Source: Serripes groenlandicus (taxonomy: Eukaryota; Mollusca; Bivalvia; Cardiida; Cardiidae). Taken from it: a DNA stretch of 64,000 nucleotides. The notes under the pieces are model-generated. The model saw only the letters and a list, made by a program, of their open reading frames with translations, had not been told where the DNA came from and searched no databases. The stretch lies in NCBI GenBank assembly GCA_031761405.1, contig JASEVX010000003.1:13168510-13232509 (forward strand), in the 5' to 3' direction. This document shows, in pieces, positions 46,344 through 56,389 of this stretch (positions within the stretch are counted from its first letter, which is position 1; every line of letters starts with the position of its first letter). The translations under genes and the position numbers were made by a program.

Positions 46344-47268
46344 TACAACTATATAATAAAACTGTGGATTACCCTTTTATCTTCGTAAGTACTTTATTTC
46401 CCCGCCATAAATGTTGTTAAAATAAAAGGAAAACATAATGGTATGATTACTTATGCGTTTTTATTTCGATAACACTTACTACTTGTATATAGTCAGGATA
46501 AACTACATCTTCTTCGTCCTTACGTCCAGAATTGAATGCCTAGAACTACCGATAGGTCTAACTATTAACTGTGGGTCCTTTGAGTTTGAGTCATCGAGGT
46601 TTCAAATGTTTTAAGGGTATTTTGTGTACATCATGGTATTAAGTAGGCTCGTTTATAGATTGTGAAATATACGCCAAAAGTCACCTGAGACCATATAGAC
46701 AGGAAAGAAAATGCCCAGACCTGCTAGAGGGGTGTGTATTCCACATTTCGGCCCAGTTACGCACCTGGTTGTTACTTGTGATATTATTCCGTCAATTAAC
46801 TGTTAATTTGTAAGTAAAAAAGAAAAGCTTCAAATTGATAGCTTTGAAAGTTTGCAAGTATTTGCCCTAATCGAAATATTTATACAACTTCGATGACGAC
46901 GACAATCAAGTGACTATAATAGCTTGCAAAATATAAAAGTCGGATGACCTAATAAACTGGTGACAACGGCTTCACCAAATTGGTCCCAACAGTAAAACTA
47001 AAAGAGTTCAATATTGGTCTTTCCAAATGCTTTTCAAATATCATGCCCGTGATGTCGATGTTACAAATCATGTCTGTAAATGGGTAAGGTGTATGAATTC
47101 TTTGTTTGAATTATGTTATTAGATCATTTTAACATTTAAATTATATAAAAGCATTTAATGGGCAAGTTACCAGGACCAGCTGTATGATTTTACCGACACC
47201 CACCCCACAGTCCTAATGCTGTCATACTGGAAGTTTGAACTGTATTGCAATTCTTTGTCAATACTTAC
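46344..47268. other. AT-rich intron, no gene seen
   Basis: No repeats or element ends stand out here. Confidence 0.4.
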
Positions 47269-47370
47269 CACCAATGTTTACATTTCCAGTGAGTTCGACA
47301 TCTCCTGCAAAAATGTTAATTGCCCCATCTCCTCCCCTGTTCATTGTAACTGGCCCTCCATCTCCAACTT
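47269..47370 (-). CDS. ROCO gene exon 6: linker with beta-type repeat
   Basis: This 102-nt exon is phase 1 at both ends. The acceptor is cagaacttctgatag read in gene direction as ...ctgatag, and the donor is GTAAGT (perfect consensus). It encodes residues ~172-205. NIFAGDVELTGNVNIGG repeats the pattern of VFGGNVKIKGDVNI in exon 4: a [VI]FxG[ND]Vx[IL]xG[ND]VNI motif. Its glycine-rich start (GDGGPVTMNRGGDG) is linker-like. It splices in frame to the P-loop exon across a 25.5-kb intron. Function is unknown; alternating V/I with G suggests short beta strands. Confidence 0.7.
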
Positions 47371-47487
47371 CTATCAGAACAGAATAAAAAAGTATATCTG
47401 TGTTCATGCTAATATGGTGATGCAAGCAGCTTTGTATTGCCATTATGCATCAGATGTTAGCAGAATATTGAAAATAAAAGACCTAAA

Positions 47488-48211
47488 ACAAGAGGCCCAA
47501 TTTAAAGGGCCAAAATCGCTCCACTGCCATTAGGCAAAAATTAAATCTCCAAACAGCCCCGCCCCCTGGTGGCCATGTTTTTTGACCAATCACCATTGCT
47601 TGAATGAATCTCGTAGTGTCACCCAAGGAACATTTCTGCAAAACTATTTTTTAAAGCTTTCAGTTAAGCCAATAAAAGGCTAACAGCCCCGTCCCCTGGC
47701 AGCTATATTTTAAGACCAATCAACATGACTTGGTGAATAGAGAGTCTACAAAATTATTTGAAATCAGTCAGATACTTTCGTCGGAGAAGATTTTTTAAGT
47801 TTTCACTATAGCCATATAAGGCAAAATAGCCTTGACCCCTGGCAGCCATTTCTTTCCCCGCCTCCTGACGGCTATGTTTTTCAACCAATCAATATTTCTT
47901 GAAGGAATCTTATAAAGGGTCCACAAGGAACATTTCTACAAAATAATTTGAAAATCAGCACGACACTTTCGGAGGAGAAGATTTTTTTAAGTTTTCACTA
48001 TTTCTTTCTTTCGGTTGCCATGGAAACCAGAATTTTGCAAGGATCCAAAAAGATTGAAGGAATTTAGGAGAGGACATTCAGATAATTCCTTTGTAGTTTC
48101 ATCCCAATTGGCTTAGTGGTTCTAAGGGAGGAGAAGTTGTTTGAAGCAAACAATTTATGCATGCACGCATAACATAACATAAGCTTGATTGGCTTTCAGC
48201 CAGTGTAGCTA
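47488..48211 (+). mobile_element. Helentron-like element, CCATGTTTTT family
   Basis: It starts ACAAGAGGCCCAATTTAAAG and ends AACATAAGCTTGATTGGC and TTTCAGCCAGTGTAGCTA. The 3' hairpin ACTGGC...GCCAGT of the sister at 16137 is partly mutated here. There are three to four diverged ~170-bp units. Confidence 0.8.
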
Positions 48212-48664
48212 AAAATAAACTGTACGGTATTGCCTGTTTTTTAAAGTATCACATACCTTTTGTTTTGTGATGTGGCTCATATATATGATCAGGGTGTTTC
48301 AAACATTTTCAATACTTTTAAACAAAGCAATACCGATAATTTCAAGTTTTTGCTTTTTAATCTGGTAAATTATCATTCAATGAATATCCAAATTACTGTG
48401 TGAATTCGAAGTGCCGCCGGTATCGCTACATTATGACTTTGCAAGAAACTATTATTTTGATAGTTAATGTTTATATGCTCCAGATTTTTATAATCGATTC
48501 CTTAAAGATTCTCAGAACTTGATTATGTCTTGAATTAAACCTTCTAACACACAAATCTGGTTCAAGCTGTGGAAATACGATGTTGCAGGATGTTTCATGG
48601 TGCCAAATCAAGTGAAAACTTGTGGCAATGTATCTTATTATAATCAAAGGATAGCTATTTATAT
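48212..48664. other. AT-rich intron, no gene seen
   Basis: Nothing recognisable apart from the target duplication at its right end (ATTTATAT, 48657-48664). Confidence 0.45.
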
Positions 48665-49570
48665 TAGGGATGGCAACGGTTACCGATATTACTAACCGGT
48701 TACTCGTACAAATTTGTAACCGGTTACCCGGTTAACCGTATAGATTCAAAGACAATAAATATCCACTGTTATAGATGGCTGTTTGTTAGACAAATTGGTA
48801 GGCGAGTTAAGGGAAGTCTGGTCTTCTGACGGATATTTTAGTCGAATATGATTGCGCATGTTACTGGTTCCACCAGTCTAAGACAGTTCATTACTACACA
48901 AACTGCACTTGACTTTGTTATCATCAGCACTACGTTTGAAATACTTCCAGACAAAGGATGTAGCAGGCGGCATTATGGCAATATATTCTGCAGATCTTTT
49001 TTAACGAAGTGACTGTTATACGATTTATAATATGTCGAATGAAATAGGTACATAGCTGCATATCTTTAAGTACCAACTCAGGGGAAAATGTGTTACAAAC
49101 TTCAAATTACTCTTAAAATCTTCTAATCGTGTTTGTAAATAATAATTTACAAAAACAACAATTCAAATGTATCACACTCACTGCAATGAGTTGTATTATC
49201 AAAACAAACGCCGAATATGATTAATAAGTCATTATCTTATAATTTCTGCCTTTATTAGACATCAAAGTTTTTTAAAAGAAACAAACCGTCCTTTAATTGA
49301 CAATTATTCGATTAACACTACACAAACAAACGATCATCAATATAATCGAGTGCGGCTGATATCCCAGTAACGTAAACACTGGCCGATCAAGGTGTGAATA
49401 ATTAACCTCTCATGTCAGATACGTGTGACAAATTGAAAAGAACAAAAGGTGAAACACAACTGTGTATATATCTTATCTTTTCTTCTGAGTACTCTGTTAC
49501 CGAAATTACTAACCGATTAATCGGAAAACATACGGTTAACCGGGTAACCGATTAATCGTTGCCATCCCTA
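48665..49570 (-). mobile_element. hAT element (906 bp) with 8-bp TSD and BED finger relic
   Basis: Inverted ends TAGGGATGGCAACG and CGTTGCCATCCCTA are flanked by ATTTATAT at 48657-48664 and 49571-49578. An 8-bp duplication is the hAT hallmark. On the minus strand (about 48830-48980) it reads MPPATSFVWKYFKRSADDNK, then KCSLCSNELS, a stop, and TGGTSNMRNHIRLKYP. This is a BED zinc finger (C..C...H pattern) broken by one stop. The catalytic part is missing, so it depends on another source of transposase. Confidence 0.93.
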
Positions 49571-49599
49571 ATTTATATCATTGTAAGTCCTTAAACCAG

Positions 49600-50395
49600 G
49601 GTTAAGGTAGATACACATCACTGTAGTTGTCTACTTAATAAGGTAACAGTTATGACAACCTGTATCACCAAGTTAAATCCGCCAAAGTAACTAGGTTAAT
49701 CATAATGTTAATTTGCACTGAGCATGGTGTCAGTTTAAAGAGTGTTTCAATCAGTACAAATCATCCTATCAATACGTGATTCAGGACACTATCGTAAGAG
49801 TCACAGTGTTATCCCAGTGTGAAGGAAAGACTCAAGTCCTTGATTAGACAAACAATGAAGATTATGTCAAGGTCTCACCGTGACACCAATGAGGCATTGG
49901 CTTTAACCAGTACACTACTTAATCTTGTATGACATGTTTAAAGATATATCAAATTTTGTTCTGGTCACACTGGGTCATCACGTTTTAGTAAATCTATATG
50001 ACATCAGAAAACTTTTCATAAGGACATCCAGTGTGGCCTCTAATGCTATGGTTTTATTTTAACCTATTATAGTGACCTTGTTTTATATGAACTAGAATCA
50101 GTTTCAGTACTTACCGAAAATTAATGGACACAAATGCACTGATGAACTTTCACAAAGATTAGGTAAATATGTGGACTTTTACTTAGTGTGACCAAATTGG
50201 ATGCAGGTAAGGGGTATGATGATCTTCAATGCTCAGTGATGGGTATGCTATCAGTACTACAGGTCCATTCACAAGTGTATGCTCAAGTGAGCCAAATATT
50301 GGTGACAAAGACTGGTGTAGACGGAAGGCAACGGACATATGGTGATCACAATAGCTCAACTTGAGTACATTGTGTTTAGATGAGATAAGCTTAAA
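49600..50395 (+). mobile_element. Degraded Helentron-like element
   Basis: The 3' side reads GTGTAGACGGAAGGCAACGG, TGGTGATCACAATAGCTCAA and CTTGAGTACATTGTGTTTAG. This parallels GATCACAATAGCTCACCTTG plus stem-loop in intact copies. The 5' end is not recognisable. Confidence 0.5.
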
Positions 50396-50465
50396 TGTAA
50401 ACAGAAAATATTATCTAATCTATTTCTGATAGTGTATAAAGTGGAATAACATGTTACTAACATAC

Positions 50466-50516
50466 CATAGAACTGTGGCTGGGTCACTGTGGAATTGCTA
50501 TCTCTATTTCCAAAAC
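50466..50516 (-). CDS. ROCO gene exon 5: small linker exon
   Basis: This 51-nt exon is phase 1 at both ends. The acceptor is tatatatcatcag and the donor is GTATGT. It encodes 17 residues (GFGNRDSNSTVTQPQFY). There is no domain, and the support is limited to good splice sites, matching phase and gene order. Skipping it would also keep the frame, so it could be an alternative exon or a chance candidate. Confidence 0.55.
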
Positions 50517-50630
50517 CTGATGATATATAAATGGTTTAAGAGGTTATCTTTTTAAATCCATTAAGTCAATCTATTCCATGGTCAAGGCTCGAGTAAGATC
50601 ATCAATGGATTCTTATAGTAAAACTTTTCC

Positions 50631-52500
50631 TTGTCCAGTGGACAGGGCTGTTATTTAAGCCAGATACATTTTTCTTGTTTATTCATGAATTCTAACACAT
50701 TGCTATGTAATAACGATGTGCGTGGTATTCAACTGTTCCCTGATATTACCGAAATCTTTCTTTTGATGTTTGCTGATGACATTGCATTAACCCCAAACAC
50801 AGTATTTGGATCGCAAAAACAAATCAACCCTTTAGAAAAGTTTAGTACTGATTATAAATCATCAGTTAATACTGAAAAGTCTAAAGATTTTAGTTTTCAA
50901 AAAAAGGTGGAAATTAAGCTGCAAGAGATAAATGGAAAAACAAGGAAAGTTTAATTGAAGTAAAAAATGGTTTTGCATATGTTGATGTCCTTTTTACTAA
51001 TCGGTTGTCTCTGTCTAAAATGTCAGAAGCCATGACAGTTAAAGCAAAGACGGTTTTTTTACACTTACTTCATTCTTTCAATAATCTCGGTAAAATCCTG
51101 TTTAGAACATTTTTTAAAGCATTTGATTCTAAAGTTTCTTCGGTGTTATTATACGAATCTGAGATATGGGGTCTTGAGAAATTTTAAAGTCATTTAGAGT
51201 AAATAAAATCCTAGCTTGTAACCGATTTGTAACCTATACTGCAAAATCATGTAATGATGCAATTTTAGGTAATACTGGAAGACTATGTATGTATATATTT
51301 GCAGATAAACGTTGTATTAAATATTGAATAAATGCTAAGTATGCCAAACCATAGGTACATGTACATACAATTATGTTATGAAATGCTAAATTGCTACGAT
51401 AGTATTGGTCATAGTAATTGGGTTACAAAGGTTAAACACAGTTTGTACATAAATGAGTTTGGATTTATATGGGAAAAAACAATCTGTCGAAAATGCCAAC
51501 CAATTTCTGAAGCAATATATACACAGATTATCTGATCAATAAAAACAAATATGTTTTGCAAATTGTAATGGTAATAACAAATTATGTCATTATTTACACT
51601 TACAAATATGTTTTGCAAATTGTAATAGTAAGAACAAATTATGTCATTATTTACACTGATTGAATTTACGGTTGAGTCTTATATTTTGAATATTGACATA
51701 AAGAAATTTTAATCATGTCTGGCATCATTTCATAGCCATTCTTTAATGGTTGAAGAGGTTAGATACAGAAATATCCCTAGAGAATATCGGACATGTTTTC
51801 ATTGTGAATCTCCAGTTGAAGATGAGTTACATTTCATAATAATTTGTCCATTATACACTGATTTACGTATTGTATTTCAGCCACCATATGCTCTAAATCA
51901 ACTTAGCTCTGAGAAGTTTTACACGCTGATGTCTTCACAAAATGTAACAACAGTTAGAAATCTAGCAATGTACATTTACTATGCATTAACCCTTTCCCTC
52001 ATACGGCAATTCTGCAGCAGACGACTTTGAACGTATTTTGTCAAAAAATAGAAAATCTCCATAATTGAATGGATAACCTATGACAAAAAGTGGAAAACAT
52101 TGTCGCTAAAGGAGAAATTGCACGTTTTGTGCAATTTCTTCTTCTGTCACTATGTTTTCAAAAAGCCGTCTGCTGCAGAGGCGTCAGAAAGCGTCTATAT
52201 GAGGGAAAGGGTTAAAAGCGAGAAAGACAGACAGTTTGCATGATGATGCATAGATATAGTTGTAAATACTAAAATAGAATTTATCCTGAAATGCTGAAAC
52301 TGATACAGACGAGTCTAATAAGATAGTCTTAAATAAATAAACATTCCAGATATACTGTTATTTTCTTTTAATGTCTTGACTGTAGTGTATTGTACAGTAG
52401 TATGTATTGTAATGATTGTGTCACACTTCACATGTTTTGTAAATGTTTGTATTTGTGTATGGGCTGGTGGACTAAATAACCTTTTAAAATAAACTTGAGA
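50631..52500 (+). pseudogene. Degraded non-LTR retrotransposon (LINE) 3' half
   Basis: Successive frames give EIFLLMFADDIALTPNTVFG (the reverse-transcriptase FADD motif), then LLYESEIWGLEKF (about 51150), then YDSIGHSNWVTKVKHSLYIN (about 51390), and a C-terminal CFHCESPVEDELHFIIICPL cysteine/histidine knuckle (about 51797). Stops and frameshifts separate them, and the 5' half, including the endonuclease, is absent. A MITE at 51990-52211 splits the C-terminus, and removing it restores ALKARKTDSLHDDA then a stop. The 3' UTR ends near AAATAAACTTGAGAAACC. The clade (Jockey, I or CR1-like) cannot be settled by eye. Confidence 0.88.
51990..52211. mobile_element. TTAA-flanked MITE, best-preserved family copy
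   Basis: The ends CCCTTTCCCTCATA and TATGAGGGAAAGGG are perfect inverted repeats flanked by TTAA (51986-51989, 52212-52215). Inside, CTGCAGCAGACGACTTTGAA and its near-complement form a second inverted repeat, as do GAGAAATTGCACG/CGTTTTGTGCAATTTCTTC. The TTAA target and CCC-start point to a piggyBac-type source. Confidence 0.93.
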
Positions 52501-52505
52501 AACCT

Positions 52506-54290
52506 GAGTCATAAGGCTAAATAGAACAAGAGATGTTTGTCAAACATTATGCCCCCTCTGAGCGCCATGTTGTCAGGAATATTTGGACAATTTTTGACCT
52601 GATGACCTCAAAATCAATAGGGGTCACTACTGGTCACCCCAAGCCTCCATGTCAAGTTTGAGGGCCATAAGTGCAGGCAATGTTGAGTTATCACTCGGTC
52701 AAGCTTTTTGTGTTCAAGGTCACTGTGAAAGTCACTGTGACCTTGACCTTTGACCCGCTGATCTCAAAATCAATAGGGTTCATCTACTGGTCAGGCCAAA
52801 CCTCCATGTCAAGTTTGAGAATCATAGGTCCTGGCATTGTTGAGTTATCATTCAGACAAGCTTTGGTCTACCGACAGACCGACCGACATACTGACCAACT
52901 GACAGACATGTGCAAAGCAATATACCCCTCTTCTTCGAAGGGGGCATAATAACCCTTTGTTGACTATGTAAAGAAGGCTGTTACTCTCTACTGTCATATG
53001 GCTAAATAGAATAACCCTATGTTGACTATGTAAAGAAGGTTGTAACTCTCTTCTGCCATACGTCTAAATAGCCGTCCTCTTTGTTGTCTATGTAAAGAAG
53101 GTTGTATTGCTCTACTTGCATAAGGCTAAATAGCATAACCCTCTATTGACTGTGTAAAGATAGTTGTAACTCTCTACTGCCATAAGGGTAAATAGCCGTA
53201 CCCTCTGTTGACTATGTAAAGAAGGTTGTAACTCTCTCTCTACTGCCATAAGGCTAAATAGCATAACTCTATCATGCCCATGTACATAGATTGTGACTCT
53301 CTACTGCAATCAGGCTTAATAGAATAACCCTATGTTGACTATGTAAAGAAGGTTGTAACTCTCTACTGCCATACGTCTAAAAATAGCCGTAATCTTTGTT
53401 GCCTATGTAAAGAAGGTTGTAACTCTCTACTGCCATAAGGCTAAATAGAATTACTGTTGTGTGCCTATGTAAAGAAGGTTGTATTGCTCTACTGCCATAA
53501 GGCTAAATAGAATAATCCTCTGTTGACTATGTAAAGAAGGTTGTAACAATATACTGCCAAAAGGCTAAATAGCAGTACTCTTTGATGCCTATGTAAAGAA
53601 GGTTGTATTGCTCTACTGACATAAGCAATACTAAATAGCATTACTCTATGTTGCCTATGAAGTTTGTCAAAATACCCATACAAAATGCACAAGAAGGTTG
53701 TGACACTCTACCTTTATAAGGCTAAATAGTATACCCCTCTGATTCTGATGTAAAGAAGGCCGAATCCATCTACTGCCAAAAGGCTAAATAAAACTAACCT
53801 TCTGATGCCTATGTAAAGAAGGTTCAATCGCTCCACTATCATATGGGTAAAGAACATAACCATTTGTTACCTATGTAAAGGTCATACCGCTCAAATATCA
53901 TCAGGCTAAAAAACATAACCCTTTGTGGCCTACGTAAAGAAGATTGTATTGTTCCACTATCATAAGGCTAAAGAGCATAACCCTTTGTTGCCAACGTAAA
54001 GGTCATATCGCTCCACTATCATGAGGCTAAAGAGCATAACCATTTGTTGCCTATGTAAAGGTCATATCGCTCCAATATCTTGAGGCTAAAAAACATAACC
54101 CTTTGTTGCCAACATAAAGGTCATATCGCTCCACTATCATAAGGCTAAAGAGCATAACTATGTGTTGCCTATGTAAAGGTCATATCGCTCCACTATCATA
54201 AGAATAAATAACATAACCCTTTGTTTCCTACCTTTGTTGTAAAGGAGGTTGTATCTCTCTTCTGTTATAAGGCTAGACAGCATAACCCTG
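52506..54290. repeat. Tandem array, ~57-60-bp units
   Basis: About 22 units read CATAACCCTTTGTTGCCTAT, GTAAAGAAGGTTGTA and CTCTACTGCCATAAGGCTAA. Later units shift to GTAAAGGTCATATCGCTCC. One element (52526-52948) is inserted in the first unit. The short open frames are repeat products. Confidence 0.88.
52526..52948 (+). mobile_element. Helentron-like element inside the array
   Basis: It starts ACAAGAGATGTTTGTCAAAC. ATTATGCCCCCTC at the 5' side matches GAAGGGGGCATAAT at the 3' end. It carries CCTTGACCTTTGACC, TCAAAATCAATAGG words and a (GACC)n/(GACA)n tract. Neighbouring units show the uninterrupted target ATAGAATAACCC. Confidence 0.88.
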
Positions 54291-54984
54291 AAGACTTTTT
54301 ATATAAATATTTCTTCACGGAAATAATTTTTTTGAACAGAAGACCACCTTAAGGAACATTCAGGTGAAATTTTATTTTAAATTGTACCATTGGTTAAGGA
54401 GGAGAAGTCTTTTGAAGGAATATGTGAACGGACATGACGATGAAACATAATATAAAATTAATTTGAAAATCAGTCAAATATGTTTGGAGAATAATGTTTG
54501 GAAGATGTTCAGGCATCAAGGGAAAAACAGCTTGGAGCCCAAAAAATATTACCTTTTAGCATGGATTGAACGGATTTGATACAGGGTCACACCAAGAACA
54601 AATTTACGAAAATGAAAATCAAGTTAAAATGGTTTTTTCAGAGGATTTTAAAAGTGTATACTATAGCCATATAAGAAGAAAAAGACAAAAAAAAGACCAG
54701 GCCCACCAATCAACAAGACTTGGAAGAATGTCACCAAAGTGGTTATGTCTAGGAAGTTCTGTGAAAATTGGCTAAAACAGTATTGGAGAAATTTCGTTTT
54801 CCATTCACTGCCAATGAAACAAAAACCAGCATGGAGCCATAGCCTTTTGAAATAATTAAGGAACGGACATTCAGAGGAAATTTTTCATAAGAATTAGTCC
54901 AGTGGTTACAGAGAGGTTGTCTGAATCCAAAAATGACTGGACAGAAGTAAGTTGAGCACAGAACTAAATGAGCTAGAGTACCTA
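54290..54984 (+). mobile_element. Degraded Helentron-like repeat units
   Basis: Words such as AGACCACCTTAAGGAACATT, CTATAGCCATATAAG and GGTTACAGAGAGG are diverged versions of the CCATGTTTTT-family units, with no clean ends. Confidence 0.5.
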
Positions 54985-55503
54985 ACCATCCGATATTATA
55001 TGCTTAAAGTGAGAATCTGACAATAACAAGTATGTCTCCTTTACCCAATGATTTGAAGGTTTTCAAGTAAAGGTTTACAATCAAATTAGGACTGGCAATG
55101 TCATCCCTAGTTTATTTCCTAATTACCTTTTTTTACTGGAATCCCAAGAGAAATAACAACAAGAGTGTCCTAACATACACAAATATGGCCTTTAAAGCAT
55201 AACCAATTGTTGGTGAAAACTAACTTATACTTGTCTTGTAACTGACATATCATTTGATTAAATCAACAGTTTACTGTTATGGTAATTTATTCCAGGAATA
55301 TGTATCACAAATCAGCTGTTATGGAATTTTTATTCCAGGAATATGTAACACATCAAAAGTAGTGAAATAAAATATGATGTATTTTCATATCATCAGGGCA
55401 AATGACATTTTGCCAGTGAGACAAAGCTTCTTCCCATACCATATATAATGTACATACTTATAAATATATATAGTTATAATTAAATACACTTATAATATAT
55501 TAC
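54985..55503. other. AT-rich intron, no gene seen
   Basis: It contains a short direct repeat, TATTCCAGGAATATGTA, at about 55288 and 55330, and nothing else. Confidence 0.45.
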
Positions 55504-55653
55504 CTTCATTTAAATGTCCTCTAGGTTTGATATTGACGTCTCCTTTAATTTTCACATTTCCACCAAAGACACTCATCGAATCTTTTCCACCAATATTTTC
55601 TGTACGCTGTCCACTAGTATTTGTTCTACGGTTTCGAGGATTATCTTGTGGTG
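55504..55653 (-). CDS. ROCO gene exon 4: linker with beta-type repeat
   Basis: This 150-nt exon is phase 1 at both ends. The acceptor is attttttgtag and the donor is GTAATA. It encodes residues ~105-154. A basic, asparagine/arginine-rich start (QDNPRNRRTNTSG) precedes SMSVFGGNVKIKGDVNI, which resembles exon 6. It follows the CARD exon after a 353-bp intron. Only the alternative donor of exon 3 (GTAGGT) gives the right phase for this exon. The repeat type is not one I can name. Confidence 0.75.
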
Positions 55654-56006
55654 CTACAAAAAATAATGGTAACTATAACAGCGGACACTTTTTGTTTGAA
55701 AAGGAAATTCATGTTTATACTGTATCCAATCTAATGTTTCTAGAGTTTGCTTTGCTGACATATAAGACAAGAAATATTACCTGAAAAGTGTTAGGAATCA
55801 ATTTGATATAGAGAGGAAATGCTGTTTGAAAAGGAGAAAAAATGCATGTTTTCAATTCCGAAAAGTGGATTTACAGTTTGAAACAAATTGTGGTATAGGG
55901 GACAATTGCTTGTACGAGAAAATGCTTCCTTTTCTACAATATTGACAACACCTGTCTGGTACTCTCATATCAAATATTGTCTTTTTGGGGAAATGAGTAA
56001 ACCTAC

Positions 56007-56181
56007 TTGGTTTGGGTTTTGGATCCTCCTGGACTTTCTTCTCCATCTTGTCTAAATAATCTGCTAAATGACCCTGATGTGCATTGCGGAGGAACTTCTT
56101 GAAGTTACGGTACCCACTTAGCCCTTTCGTAGGTACCCTGTCAATAAGTGCACGATTTTTTTCTGATGTAGTTCTTAATTC
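56007..56181 (-). CDS. ROCO gene exon 3: second half of CARD
   Basis: This 175-nt exon enters at phase 0 and leaves at phase 1. The acceptor is ttttttcttctag and the donor is GTAGGT. It encodes residues ~47-104. NRALIDRVPTKGLSGYRNFK followed by KFLRNAHQGHLADYL is the usual C-terminal half of a caspase recruitment domain: helices 4-6 with 'G..G...F...L.......LA..L'. The tail (VQEDPKPKPTPQ) is a proline/lysine linker. CARDs bind other CARDs in apoptosis and innate-immune complexes. The partner is unknown. Confidence 0.87.
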
Positions 56182-56389
56182 CTAGAAGAAAAAAAAGTTG
56201 ATACAAAAATAACCTTAGTACTAATAAGAAACTTAATATAAGCGCTCCTGGTACATAAAGCAACTGGCACTACAACAATAACACAGATCCACATCAGCCC
56301 CATGGTGATGTTATATGTTATATCAGGGTCAAGGTCCAGATAAGGTCTTAAGTGTTAAATAATTACGGATCAAATTTTTAAAATAATAG

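Noticed and set aside
51409..51618. Small minus-strand proteins within the LINE
   Set aside because: They are shadow frames of the reverse-transcriptase relic on the plus strand.
56003..56006. Alternative donor for exon 3 four bases downstream (AG|GTTTAC)
   Set aside because: It would leave phase 2, which does not fit exon 4. The GTAGGT donor at 56006/56005 gives the matching phase 1.
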